A DNA stretch of 64,000 nucleotides from assembly GCA_035235625.1 (NCBI GenBank), contig CP141142.1, positions 42,201,644 through 42,265,643 of the forward strand. The letters run 5' to 3'. This DNA comes from Saururus chinensis. Taxonomy: Eukaryota > Streptophyta > Magnoliopsida > Piperales > Saururaceae. Within the stretch, counting starts at the first letter, position 1; each line of letters begins with the position of its first letter. The notes beneath the pieces are model-generated. The model did no database searches, was not told where the DNA came from, and worked only from the letters and a program-made list of their open reading frames with translations. This document shows, in pieces, positions 32,631-43,675 of the stretch. A program made the translations under genes and the position numbers.

Positions 32631-33005
32631 ATGCATGTGGGAATATGTATGTTAGAGATACATCCATGCATTTTGATTTTGATGTTATGCATGTGGAATA
32701 TGTATGTTAGAGATACATCCATGCATGTTGATGTTGATGTTATGCATGTGGAATATGTATGTTAGAGATACATCCATGCATGTTGATGTTGATGTTATGC
32801 ATGTGGGAATATGTATGTTAGAGATACATCCATGCATGTTGATATTGATGTTATGCATGTGGAATATGTATGTTAGAGATACATCCATGCATGCTGATTT
32901 TGATGTTATGCATGTGGAATATGTATGTTAGAGATACGTCCATGCGGGATTGGTTATGATGTGAATGCATGTGGGAATATGTATGCTAGAGATACATCCA
33001 TGCAG
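32631..33005 (+). repeat. tandem array of about 55-bp units (7 copies), A LTR
   Basis: Same unit as 16422-16852, with GTATGTTAGAGATACATCCATGC core and TTGATGTTGATGTT spacers. Seven copies. Units 2 and 3 are almost identical, pointing to recent slippage or unequal exchange. Confidence 0.9.
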
Positions 33006-33641
33006 GTTGAATTATGCATTTTTATCCAGTGTTAAGTGATATGAATGTGTGATCAGAAAGTGATGCACCATGTAAATCTTTGATCTGAAACGATCTCATT
33101 TCTAAGCTATCGTATTTTCTACGTTGACAGTGATATTAAAACCATTGCTGAGTGTTAAAACTCACCCCTCTTTTGTGTTTTGATTTGGGGCTGCGTGGTG
33201 CGACACGCAGACGGACAGGATTGCCTTTTTGAGGAAAGGTCAGAGGTAGCTTGGGTGTGATGATGGAGATCGTTGCGTGACTTATCATCGTTTCTTTCAT
33301 GCTTTATGTTCGAACCTTTGTGTAGGGTTCTTGTTGTGGTTTTATGTCACATGTTACAGTTATGTTTGCTTATGACTTATTTTGAGCCGGTGTGGGCTTT
33401 ACTTAACTAAGTTTGTGGGTTTGAGATTGTTGTTTACTTTGTGATAAGCAACACCTTTTTCTTCCCTTTTATTTACTCTTGTTCAAAGGATTGTGCGCAC
33501 TCTGTGTTGCTGTTAATCGCCCGTGGTTAGGGATTAAGTCTTCCGCTAGAATCGTTTCTCAATTTCACTTCGTCGCCCCCGCGCGCTTGACCGGCCCTTG
33601 GACCGGGTTCGGCTCGGGTCGGGCATCGCCGGGGCGTGACA

Positions 33642-34351
33642 GCATGTGTCCTTGATTGGGGAGGTGATTGGGATAATCATTTGTCATTAGTTGAGTTTGC
33701 ATATAATAACAGGTATCAAGCTAGTATAGAGATGGCACCCTTCAAAACTTTATATGGTAGACCATGTCGATCACAACTATGTTGGGCAGAGGTTGGAGAA
33801 CGACAACTAACTAGCCCAGAGTTAGTGCAACAGTCATTGGAGATCATTCAAACTATTTGCAAGTGGTTGCAAATAGTTCAAAATCGACAGGAAAAGTATG
33901 CAGACAATTGACGTAGAGAGTTGAAGTTTGAGGTTGGGGATTCAGTTTTTCTAAAAATATCTCTAGCAAAAAGTGTGATGCATTTTGGAATGAAGGGGAA
34001 GTTGTCTCATCGTTTCATTGGTCCATTTGAGATCTTAGAGCGTATTAGAGCAGCAACACATTACCTCTTAAGCTTTCTAACATCCACAATGTGTTTCATG
34101 TGTCGTTGTTAAGGAACTATAATAGAGATCCTGCTCATGTTGTTAGCTATGAACCGCTTGAAGTACAAGAAGATATGTCTTATGTTGAAGAACCTATTCA
34201 AATTGTGGAAAGGAAAGAGCACCGACTGCAAAGAAAGAATATCACCCTAGTTAAGGTTCTTTGGAAGAATTATGGAACTGAGGAAAGTACGTGGGAGCGT
34301 GAAGATGTCATCAAGGAGAAGCACCCACAACTCTTTGATAATACAAGTTGA
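33642..34351 (+). pseudogene. integrase end and chromodomain of chromovirus B, second part
   Basis: Continues the integrase broken at 29156: ACVLDWGGDWDNHLSLVEFAYNN, MAPFKTLYGRPCRS, a TGA at 33909-33911 (in place of the Arg codon before RRELKF), then VGDSVFLKISLAK, FIGPFEILERI. A frameshift near 34060-34090 leads to NVFHVSLLRNY in another frame and the chromodomain-like tail KVLWKNYGTEESTWEREDVI, ending at a stop at 34349-34351. It is related to, but clearly diverged from, the A integrase. A polypurine-like AAGGTGGATGGAT and the B LTR follow. Confidence 0.88.
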
Positions 34352-34387
34352 ACTTCGAGGACGAAGTTCATTTTAAGGTGGATGGAT

Positions 34388-35239
34388 TGTAATCATTTAT
34401 TTTTTTATTCTGAATTCAACTCAGACCCGGACTGGTTATATGTTCTAGGAGGGATCGGGGGACTTCTTCAAAGACACTTCTTATGTGATTTATGTGATTA
34501 TCATGCTTGATTTGAGTAGATATGAATAAATACCTATGTGGGATGCATATTAGGTTATAACTTGAATATTTATGACTTGACTTGATAGGTATGCCTCATG
34601 CAAGCTACTTCTTATGTTTACGGTTAAATAGGGGTTTTAACTAGTAAATGATCAGAAAGTGGTATAACATGTTAAGTTTAGATCTAAATTACTACATTGT
34701 CATGTCGTCGTGTTTTTTGATTATTATAGTTGTATTTGAACCATTATTGAGTTTTTATACTCACCCCACTTTCCTTATTTTATTTTGGGGCTGCATAGCG
34801 TGACATGTAGTCGGACAGGATCCTCTTTATGAGGCAGGGAGAGCTTGGGAGTAGGAGTGGGGGCTACTAGATTTTACATCTCTCTATGATTATTTTGTTA
34901 TGATGTTAGAACCCTCGTAGAATGCTTCTTGTTTCAGATTTGTGATATATGACATCTTTAGTTTTGTTTGAGACCTTGTTTTGAGCCAAGTGTATTGGCT
35001 ATGGATTATTAGTATGTGGGTTTGAGATTTGTGGTTTAATTTAGAGATTAAGTAACTTTTTTGTTTCTACCTATTTACTTTTATTCAAAGTAGCGCGTAA
35101 CTCCGTTAATTAGACTGCCCATGGTAAGGGCATAAGTCTTTCACTATTTCTTTAACCGTTTTCAATACCGTCGCCCCCGTGCACTGGACCGGCCCTTGGA
35201 CCGGGTTCGGGTTGGGTCGGGCAGTGTCGGGGCGTGACA
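34388..35239 (+). mobile_element. 3' LTR of chromovirus B (about 0.85 kb)
   Basis: Starts TGTAATCATTTATT about 35 bp after the B pol stop and ends TCGGGGCGTGACA. The last 500 bp share block order with the A LTR (stem-loop TGAGT/ACTCA at 34748-34763, TTGGGGCTGC, CGGACAGGA, then a GC-rich terminal block), but the long middle part of the A-type LTR is absent. Confidence 0.85.
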
Positions 35240-35241
35240 GT

Positions 35242-35291
<50 letters not shown>
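35240..35291 (+). repeat. (GT)n(AG)n microsatellite
   Basis: About 13 GT and 12 AG dinucleotides, starting at the base after the B LTR terminus. Confidence 0.95.
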
Positions 35292-37189
35292 AATTCCTAA
35301 TGCTAGGTTTGTTGTGAAATTTTCTTAATTATATGGGTGATGTATTTATGGATCCGATCTCATGCATTATTTTTCTGTCTGTGATATGTTCTGCATTAAA
35401 TACAAGCATTGTTAATATTTGAGACATATGTTGAATTGATTATAAGGCCTTGTCCAACGTCCGGAATATGTATTTGAGGTATCCTGTTCACTATCTAATA
35501 TCTGACATATAAAATAAGTGAATATATGCATTGTTCTACCATTGATCATATAATTTGATTCATATATATATAAATTATGCCAACATCTGAGATATGATCT
35601 GAGTTAAATATGTATCCTGTGCAGCGGCAGTTATATGCATAAGTTGTGATTGAATATGTATTTTTCTCCAACATTGGGCATGCATTTTGGTTTAAAACAA
35701 GCCTTGCCCTAACACCGAATAAATGTGTGATTTAAAGTAAGTTTGATTAATAGTCTGATAGATGTTTTGTACTAAATTGCTTGAAGCATGTTTTATTCTA
35801 AAATGTCAATATAGGTTCTGCTCTAAATAGTTAGTATGCACTCAGAATTTGTTTTTTACATGTTCAAACTGAAATGATGAATGTCCTCCTGTGTTGATAG
35901 AGTGATTTATATAGGATAATGTTGGGTGATGTATGATGGGAAATTGTGTGACTTTTGCAAAGCTGTGATTTAACTATGAGATGCTATAGGTTATACTCAA
36001 GAGGGAAATGCAAATTTTGATGTTTTGATATAGATATGTGTAGGTATATTTGTCACTCTATGCAAGTTGTGATAAATTGGGTCTAATACCAATTATGGAT
36101 AGATAATGCATTTTTATGTTATGACAAGTTGATGAATTAAATAAATAATATAGGTGAATCATAAGAGTTTTTGTTCTTGAGTTGAATTGTATAGAATTTG
36201 TTTTCTCTTTTTATGGATATGTGTAAGTATTATATTGCATAAATGACAGATTAGGGATTAAGAACTAACCTAAGAGTGAGAGGTTGACAAGGGGAGTTAA
36301 GGTTAGGGTGTAGTTCCTTAACTTCATGATCAAGATAATAATTTTACCCAGGTGCCATGTAGGGATGAGGGTGGACCCCAGCTTTTGGCATTTCCCTCCT
36401 AGTTTTCACGAGTCATACTGAGTGTAGGCGGATAACCACCCATGACACTTTCACACCTACGCAACTCACGAATCATATAGCTAATTCTCTAGATGATATA
36501 GGGAATGGACTGTGTGTGTACTATGAAACATGATGCATATGGTGATTATATAAAAGTATGACATGATGAATGATTATGTGAATGTTAAGTTAAATTGGCA
36601 CACATATATGATGTCTATGTTTAGATATATCATGTTGAGCTTAAATATTGAATCTTTGTCATTGTATGATCGGTGATTGCTAGATTACAATGCATGTTCT
36701 ATTTGAGGCACAATCACGGAGCTTTTAGCTCATGGGTGAAATGTCCATTTTACTAGGCGTATTTTTGCGTATAAGTTTATTTGCTAATTTGGATGTATAG
36801 GAACATCAAGAAAAGATAGAGTTTCTGTTCTCACGAATGATCAGGGAATTAAGAGTAGTTGATTATTTTTCTTATGAGGAGAATAAGCAGTTAAATTGTA
36901 GTTGTAGATGAACACCCCTTGGGTGAAACTCAATTTATTTTGATTCGATAAAAGGCTTAGTAGGAAGGTTATTCACATTTTAGCTTTAATTCTTTATCCC
37001 TTGCAGAATATTTTATTGTCTTGTCATAGCTCGAATTTAGATACACTCCGATGGTGTTAATGGTTGTTGGACTATACTCACAGCTCGAGTCTTGACATGG
37101 GACCCACATGGGCCCGCGACATTAATGCACACAACCTATAAATGTCATGTCTGTGAGCAGCATTAGCATTTTCAAATGATTAACTGTTG
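35292..37189. other. AT-rich repeat-derived DNA, no gene
   Basis: No coding frame longer than 60 codons. Phrases such as CTGAGATATG / CTGACATAT recur loosely at 35400-35620, as in decayed LTRs, but no boundaries could be set. Confidence 0.4.
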
Positions 37190-37194
37190 GACCT

Positions 37195-38305
37195 TAGGCA
37201 CTTGATATGCAAAGGGGTTGGGCAACCCCTTCAGCTTTGGCAAGCGAACAACCAAGGCATGCACACTTTGGGCCAAGTGTGTTCATTGGTAGTGTTGGAG
37301 CATTGGTGGATTGACTTGCGGAAGTCCTACTCATAGTGGGACGCAATGAGGGGATGGGTGTGGGGTGCCATTAATATGGAGGGAGTCCGATGCATTAAGA
37401 TGGATGTTGGAAGACTCCTACTTAAGCGTAGGAATTGGATGCAAGGCTGGATTTGTGAGCTCATGCTGGCAGCCACCCCTGGACCTGCAGTAACAGGCCT
37501 CGCAAAAGATGGATGGTTGAGTACACATTGATAAATGCTTAGTTGATTGTTAGATCATTGAAAAGTGCCCTAACACAATTAGGAGTGTGTGTGAAGGCCT
37601 AGTGCAAGTGGGAAACCCGGTGGTAGTGATTGCATGCAATTAGACTACTCAAGACCGTTAAATCCTAATGGGACTCCAAACAAGAGGTAGATGCATGACT
37701 GACTTTGCAAAGGCAATAGACATGCGAGCTGAAGACTTCAAGTTGGAGTAAGAAACTCGAAAGCTATTGGATGAGCGAACTCTTAAAGGAGGGCGCAAGC
37801 TGATTCCTAGCTAGGTTGGGACTCCGGATAAATGTCTCACAAGTTTCCTAGTTATATTGGGATAAGTCACTTGTATGACAAATTTATAATTAGACAACAG
37901 AGTTCTAGTAGTACTAAGGAAGTTTAGACCCTTCCCTCTATATAAGGGGCATATAGGCTAAAAGAGAGGACAAAGTATTGTAATAAAAAATCAACAAGAG
38001 AGGGCTAAGCAACGAGTTGGCCAGGTGTCAAGTTCGCAAGGTTGCTATCCTATGCGAGTGTAAACTAGTCTATTGGGTTTAAGGGCAAGGTAGATGGCCT
38101 TATTCTTTATAGTTTCAAACATTGGTTACTAAAATAAAATGTTTTAGGGCAGACTCTTTTTCTTTTCTCTTTCCTACGCGTTGGTGTGCGAAGAGTTGGA
38201 TGAAAGCTATGTGAAGCAAAGCGGACATGCTATTGATTGCACAGTGCGACTAGGCCTTCATGCCCCACAGGGTAAACTTGCATCTAAGAGATTGTCCCCG
38301 TGACA
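37195..38305 (+). mobile_element. solo LTR, 'TGTTAGCCCC' family, copy 3
   Basis: Starts TGTTGGACCTTAGG and ends GTCCCCGTGACA, flanked by TTAAC (37190-37194) and TCAAC (38306-38310), a 5-bp duplication with one change. Block order follows the other two copies (GGGGTTGGGCAACCCC near the start, TCTATATAAGGGGC promoter at about 37940-37953, GCGACTAGGCC near the end), but at 1.1 kb it is longer and the most diverged. No internal region is attached. Confidence 0.75.
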
Positions 38306-38310
38306 TCAAC

Positions 38311-39789
38311 CATGATGTAATTTATTTATATTAATATAATACTATGAATATTACCATACAATTTGGAAGTTCAGCAATCAATATCTTATATCACCAAAAC
38401 CCTTCAATTAATGGCGTACCAACTCTTAAAAAGTTATGAGAAGGTGTCTAACTACAATCCATCAACATCCAATTGCAGGACTGGAGACATCTCAATTCAC
38501 AGCCGCGATTGGAACTACACAGGATCATATGACCTTAACGAAGATATCATTTACGCCCCCTAATACGAAGTTATGAACCCATGCTTCCCAATAAAGTCAA
38601 ATAGTTTACAGCTAGTTTCGGAATAAACTCGAGACAATCAAAAGCTTGAAACTCGGAAGTCCAATAAAAATCGATGTCATAATCATGGGAACATATAGAC
38701 TGAGAAGCCGTGATCTGCCAGTTTGCCTAACAGAAAATTATGTCCTACAATACTATTCTCACGCCAATAACAGCAGAAATGCTATTTAGTGAAGAGTTCT
38801 GTTAGTTTCGCCAGTGGTTTTCTCGAAAGCAACTTAAAAAAAAACAGGGAAACCAATTGTTATTGAGTTCAGTGACTACTGCAATTACAACAAAAAGACA
38901 GCTATTAGGTTCAGTTCCTAACTCTCAGATGCCAAAGTGGTGAGCGCTGGCGACAGCACATGCCTTACGTACTAAATTTGTTTATCGAATAGAAAAGGCC
39001 ATGCTTAGCAGAAAACACTGTTATATTAAGGACAACACGGATTAGCTTCTATATACCTGATACTTTTACGTAGAATTTAGATGGAAAGAAACATAAGCAG
39101 AACACAGAATTAGAGACCAAAAATGGAGGTGATAACAGTTACCTCACGGAGCTTCGTGAATGATAATTGTATCTGGTCAATTTCCTCAAAAGATTCACAA
39201 AAGTGTGGAAGTCGGGAAAGAGAATACTGTTGAAGAGTAAGACATTAAAAACAGGAAAGAAAAAAAAACAATAAGCCACATCTCTAAGAACAGTAACTAA
39301 AAAATAGCTAAAGAAAAGCATACAGAAAAAACAGAACATAGAAAGGATTTTAGGTATCATGCCAAACGGAAAATAATGCATGCTTGTAAATAATTTTGTT
39401 ATGTCTCATGTGATACCTTGTGAAGAAGAGTAATCCATACGTAACAGTCTCTTGCAAGTGAAAAATTTACAGCATACTCCTAGCACAATTCTTTATTGGG
39501 AAAGAAGATCTTTAAATGAGATTCACAATGCTTACGAGAACAATAAATCAAGTCGTGCAACAACTTGGAGAACATTCTAGAAAAGTGTAAACAGTTCTGA
39601 GGCCGGCCATGCTAATTGAGATAGCTATTCTTGTATCAGAACGGATCAAAAACTTGAACCAATCAACTTAACAACCCATCACTGCACAGTTGTAGACAAA
39701 AACTCCAACGTGCTCCTTGATGTCAAGTACCTTCCAACCCAAGGTTCCATCCTCGTTTCTAGACTCAGGACACCAAGAGTTTAGCACAA
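38311..39789. other. no recognised feature
   Basis: No gene recognised. The frame 38363-38563 (66 codons, plus) resembles nothing I know. Confidence 0.4.
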
Positions 39790-40349
39790 TAATTTCTCCC
39801 TATGTTGAGCCGTGATAATTTTTTGATTCAAGTTATTGTTTTTAAACTATTATTGAGTTTTATACTCACCCATCTTTCTGTGATTTGTTTTGGGGCTGCA
39901 CAGTGCAACGTGCATACGAGCAAGACTCTAAATTTGAGGAACGATATGGTTTTGCGTGGGATTAGCCTTGGTGGCATTTAGATGATATTTTATTTTATTA
40001 TTTTCTCGTGGTTGGCATTAGAGAACATTATATGGTGGACTATATATTATGCCCGTGTTTATCTGTTATTCTTAGACTTGTCTAAATTCCTCTGATTTTC
40101 AAGTCATGTGTAGGCTCTGGAGATTATTATGTGGGTTGGTGTGAGGACTATGACAGTTTTATTATCCTCTTTATTATCTTTATTTCTCTTGCTCAAAGGA
40201 CATTAGGTGTGCTACTCCGTTAGGTGAATCGCCCGTTTGAGAGGCTAAGACTTCCACAATATGTTAATCCGTCAATTTATGTCGCCCCCGGCACTTAACT
40301 GGCCCTTGGACTGGGTTCAGCTCTAGTCAGGCTGTGCCAGGGCATGACA
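39790..40349 (+). mobile_element. 3' end of a chromovirus-type LTR
   Basis: Matches the last 500 bp of the A and B LTRs: stem-loop TGAGT-TTTAT-ACTCA (39854-39868), TTTTGGGGCTGCACAG, CTTGCTCAAAGGA-type block, TCGCCCCCGGC, and terminal CAGGGCATGACA. CpG sites in the terminal block are mostly TG or CA. The left boundary is uncertain and no primer-binding site follows. Confidence 0.75.
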
Positions 40350-40710
40350 GGTTGGGGGCCTTAGACTATAACTGAAGGCTCTGTGTCTGCCATTGCTTGG
40401 AAGCCCACTATTGGTCATCCTTGTCTTTGTCCCATGTTGGAGCGTGGGAAAAAAAGTGGGCCAAGTGAGTACGTGTTTTTAGTGCATGCATTATCTACAA
40501 CCAAACTAGTGGAGAAGATGAAGGTCGAGAAGGTGCATCGCCTCAAGACTTCATACCTCACAAAGGTCATTTTCTCACTCAAGGAGGAGTTTTGGTAAGG
40601 AAATATGCATAAGGTGAAGAAACAACCAGAAAAAATTGTGGTTTTGTTGTTTAGTGAATGTGGGTATGTGATGATTTGCAATGGGAGGTCTCTATTTTAA
40701 AGAACCGTCC
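40350..40710. other. no recognised feature
   Basis: A short open frame at 40383-40598 (71 codons) has no recognisable domain. Confidence 0.35.
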
Positions 40711-40719
40711 TTTTTGTAA

Positions 40720-40874
40720 GGATGAGAAGTCTTCCACCCCTACTTTATCCAACCCACCCCACTTTTATACCATCAGTAGATATTTACCGGCCCGATATAT
40801 ACATACGGTAGATATCTATAGACTCTGTTAAGGGGGTGGGCTGAATAAAGTAGGGGGTAGTAGACTCCTCATCC
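40720..40874. mobile_element. Mutator-type MITE with perfect 9-bp target duplication
   Basis: A 155-bp fold-back element whose arms are inverted repeats of about 70 bp: left GGATGAGAAGTCTTCCACCCC and right (reverse complement) GGATGAGGAGTCTACTACCCC, both continuing through CTACTTTAT and GATATCTACC-type blocks. It is flanked by an exact 9-bp repeat, TTTTTGTAA (40711-40719 and 40875-40883), the length made by Mutator transposases. A half copy is at 52341-52392. Confidence 0.9.
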
Positions 40875-40883
40875 TTTTTGTAA

Positions 40884-41285
40884 TTGTTTCTGTTGTTGCA
40901 TTTTCATTTTTGCATGCATTTGGATGTTTTGCAATTGTGGGTTCCTAAAAATTGTTGGTTGTGGTGCGATAAACTGATGAAGTGTGCAATATTAGAGTGC
41001 AACCAAAATCTTTTTTGATCAAACTTTCTATTAGTTTTATGGAGGTGGGAGCCCAGCAGTATGAAACAGATGCAACTTGCAATGGGTATAAAAAGAAGGG
41101 AAGTCAGGCTACCATTGCCACAAGAGTTGGAGAAGGGGAATAAAAAAAACACTTTGGGAGTAGAGAGGGGTATACATGAGAACTCTTTTAATATTTGAAT
41201 GGTTGTACAAGCAATGGGGGGCTTGAGTATTCTTTTTTTTTTGGTGGGGGCGGGGGGGATAGACTTGTTCTAACAAAAAAATTAT
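40884..41285. other. no recognised feature
   Basis: No gene recognised between the MITE and the trinucleotide repeat unit. Confidence 0.35.
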
Positions 41286-41287
41286 AA

Positions 41288-41933
41288 CCCTTGCTACTAC
41301 CATTGTCGTTGTCGCCATCGCCAACACCACCATTGTCACTACCACCACTACTGCCGCCACCACCACTACTATTGTTGCCGCAACTACTGTCATCGCCACT
41401 ACTACCACTGTCGCTGCTATCACCATCATCGCACCCACCTCCACCATCACTACCACCATCGTCGCGCCACCTCCACCATCATTGTCATATATATTGTAAC
41501 ACCCCCATTTTTTGTGATTACATTTATCCTTAGGGGTTAGTATTATTTATTAATTTTTTTATGAACATTAGTTGGAATGGAGGGGTGAAATTCTCCTATA
41601 TAAATAGAGCTCGAAGAAACGAGCGTTATAAGTCAAAGAATGTGAGAAACAAAGGTATGGAGTAAAAAATTATGACTTCAGGAAGTGTGCCACATGAGTG
41701 GGTGATGAGCTCATATGGCAAATAGCAGATCTTTTACGGAATTTCGAAGATGAGAAAAATAAAAGGAAGAACTCGAATTTTTTTCAATGATCACAATGAA
41801 AAAAAATGAAAATCAGTTCGAATCCACCAACCAGCCTCAAATCCACGAGGCAAACAAATAAGAGCTTCGCTAAATAACTATAGCAAAATGCACTATTTTC
41901 CAAGAGAAATTCAACAAAACTATTCATTACGCT
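41288..41933. repeat. duplicated unit 1: trinucleotide tract plus downstream segment
   Basis: Starts with about 200 bp of imperfect (ACC)n/(ATC)n/(GCC)n, then TGTAACACCCCCATTTTTTG and about 430 bp ending in CAACAAAACTATTCATTAC. The same arrangement repeats at 41934-42614. The open frames on both strands (Thr/Pro/Leu or Val-rich) come from the trinucleotide tract and are not genes. Confidence 0.85.
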
Positions 41934-42614
41934 CAAGTGCCAGTACAGCCGTTTCTACCACCACCACTATCGTTGCTACTACTACCACCACTGCCATTGT
42001 CGCTACCGCCAACACCACCATTGCCACTACCACCACCGCTGCTACCACCACCACTATTGTTACCACCACTACTATCATTGCCACTACTACCACTTCCGCT
42101 ACTATCACCATCATCGTAGCTACCTCCACTATCACTACCACCATCGTCGTAGCCACCTCCACCATCATTGTCATATATATTGTAACACCCACATTTTTTG
42201 TGATTACATTTAGCAATAGGGGTTAGTATTAATTATTAATTTTTGGAGGAACATTAGTTGGAATGGAGGGGTGAAATTCTCTTATGTAGATAGAGTTCAA
42301 AGAACGAGCACAATGAGTCAAAGAATGCGATAAACAAAGGTATGGAGTAAAAGTTACGACTTCAAGAAGTGTGCTACAAGAGCGGGTGATGTAGTGCGTA
42401 TGGAAAATAACATATCTTTGACAGAACTTGGAAGAGGAGAAAAATAGAAGGAAAAACTAAATTTTGTTTCAATGATCACAATGATAAAAAAAAAAAATAG
42501 TTTGAATCCACAAACCAATCTCGAATCCATAAGACAAACAAATTAGAACTTCCCTAAAGAACCATAGCAAAATGCACTATTTTTCGAGATAAAGTCAACA
42601 AAACTATTCATTAT
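41934..42614. repeat. duplicated unit 2: trinucleotide tract plus downstream segment
   Basis: Tandem copy of unit 1 with a longer ACC/ATC tract (about 41950-42165), the same TGTAACACCCACATTTTTTG and downstream text with substitutions and small indels, ending CAACAAAACTATTCATTA. Confidence 0.85.
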
Positions 42615-42934
42615 CCTGTTACTTAAGATATTTATATCATTACCCCTTCAATTAGATTACACATCATAACCAACTCGTGAGCCCCTATTTAGTTGGCTTG
42701 TCCCTTTCTATCATTAGACTTAGAAGTTTATTTATTAATGAAATTGCCACACAATCCATTTGTTTGAACCTTTTTGGACAAATGTCTGAACTAATTAAAT
42801 TTACGTCTAACTGACATGAGCCTCCATTAGTGGGACCCATTTAAAAAGTGTGGGATAACCTACCAATGTAGGGTCTTGTTTCGTAAGGCTCATCAATAAG
42901 AGCAATGGTACTAAGAACGCACAAATCCGACTTC

Positions 42935-43118
42935 GAGATAGATAGTTATCGTGTTTTAAAGTTTGGAATTTGATTTGATTAAAATAATAAAATAAAAGGG
43001 AAAATATTATGCATGATGATGTAAAGGAGATAGATAGTTATCGTGTTTTAAAGTTTGGAATTTGATTTGATTAAAATAATAAAATAAAAAGGCAAATTCT
43101 TATGCATGATGACGCAAA
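42935..43118 (+). repeat. 92-bp tandem duplication
   Basis: The block GAGATAGATAGTTATCGTG...AAATAAAA starts at 42935 and again at 43027. The first 65 bp are identical; the ends differ slightly. Confidence 0.92.
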
Positions 43119-43455
43119 GGCTAGCGTAGCAAGACCGCACAAACACGTAGTGTGAGCCACATGACACGCAGCCAGTCTACATGCCACATGGCGCATAGAC
43201 GGCCTGCGGCCCTCCCTATTTAAAAGGAGGGGACAGTTCTCAAATGAGTTTTTCCAGTTTCAGATCCATTTTAAGTTAACTTTTATCCGTTCAAAAGGTG
43301 TTTCTAGCTAATTCAACTATGTTCTACACAATAGAAGGTTTGTTTTATGAGTTGAGCACCCTAGAGAGCAAAAAACCTTGGGGAAAGAGAGAAAACTCCA
43401 AAGGGAAGAGAGAAAACTCCAAAGAGAATATCCATAACGCAGAGAGGCTCTGATT
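43119..43455. other. no recognised feature
   Basis: Contains a short direct repeat, GAGAGAAAACTCCAAAG twice at 43387-43421. No gene seen. Confidence 0.4.
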
Positions 43456-43457
43456 AC

Positions 43458-43675
43458 TTCGACTCTGGATGAGGAGAGACTCCACTAGATTGGACCTGGA
43501 CGAGAGAAGACTCTAATTGATTAGAGCCTAGGTGAGGAGAGGCTTTGCTTGACTGAACCCTAGACGAGGGTAGACTCCACTTGACTGGACTCTGGATGAG
43601 GAGAGGTTCTGCTTGATTGGACCTTGGACAAGGAAAGGCTCTTCATGATTAGATCTTGGATAATGAATAGCTCTA
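43458..43675 (+). repeat. 32-bp minisatellite, about 7 copies
   Basis: Units of the form CTCTGGATGAGGAGAGACTC...TTGATTGGA repeat with 32-bp spacing and moderate divergence. Confidence 0.85.

Larger units (their letters stand above)
30158..33641 (+). mobile_element. 3' LTR of chromovirus A (about 3.5 kb)
   Basis: Starts TGTAAGGACCCTCATC after the polypurine tract and ends CGGGGCGTGACA. It is collinear with the A' LTR (13885-17486). Differences include one fewer CGATCGATCG unit, two instead of four GTTCC/GGAAC hairpins and seven instead of eight 55-bp units. The TATA box is at 30583-30590. The right edge abuts the second half of the B integrase. Short open frames inside (32123-32931) only reflect the tandem repeats. 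Confidence 0.94.

Noticed and set aside
13885..33641. Reading A' and A as the two LTRs of a single 19.8-kb element
   Set aside because: The flanks differ: a G-family LTR on the left and the B integrase on the right, with no shared 5-bp duplication (TATGG against GCATG), and the B integrase is cut on both sides of the A fragment only.
41816..41828. GTTCGAATCCACC, resembling a tRNA T-loop
   Set aside because: No acceptor stem, D-arm or anticodon arm can be placed around it.
41888..42226. 112-codon Thr-rich frame and its Val-rich antisense
   Set aside because: Produced by the imperfect ACC/ATC repeat; any frame stays open in such a tract.
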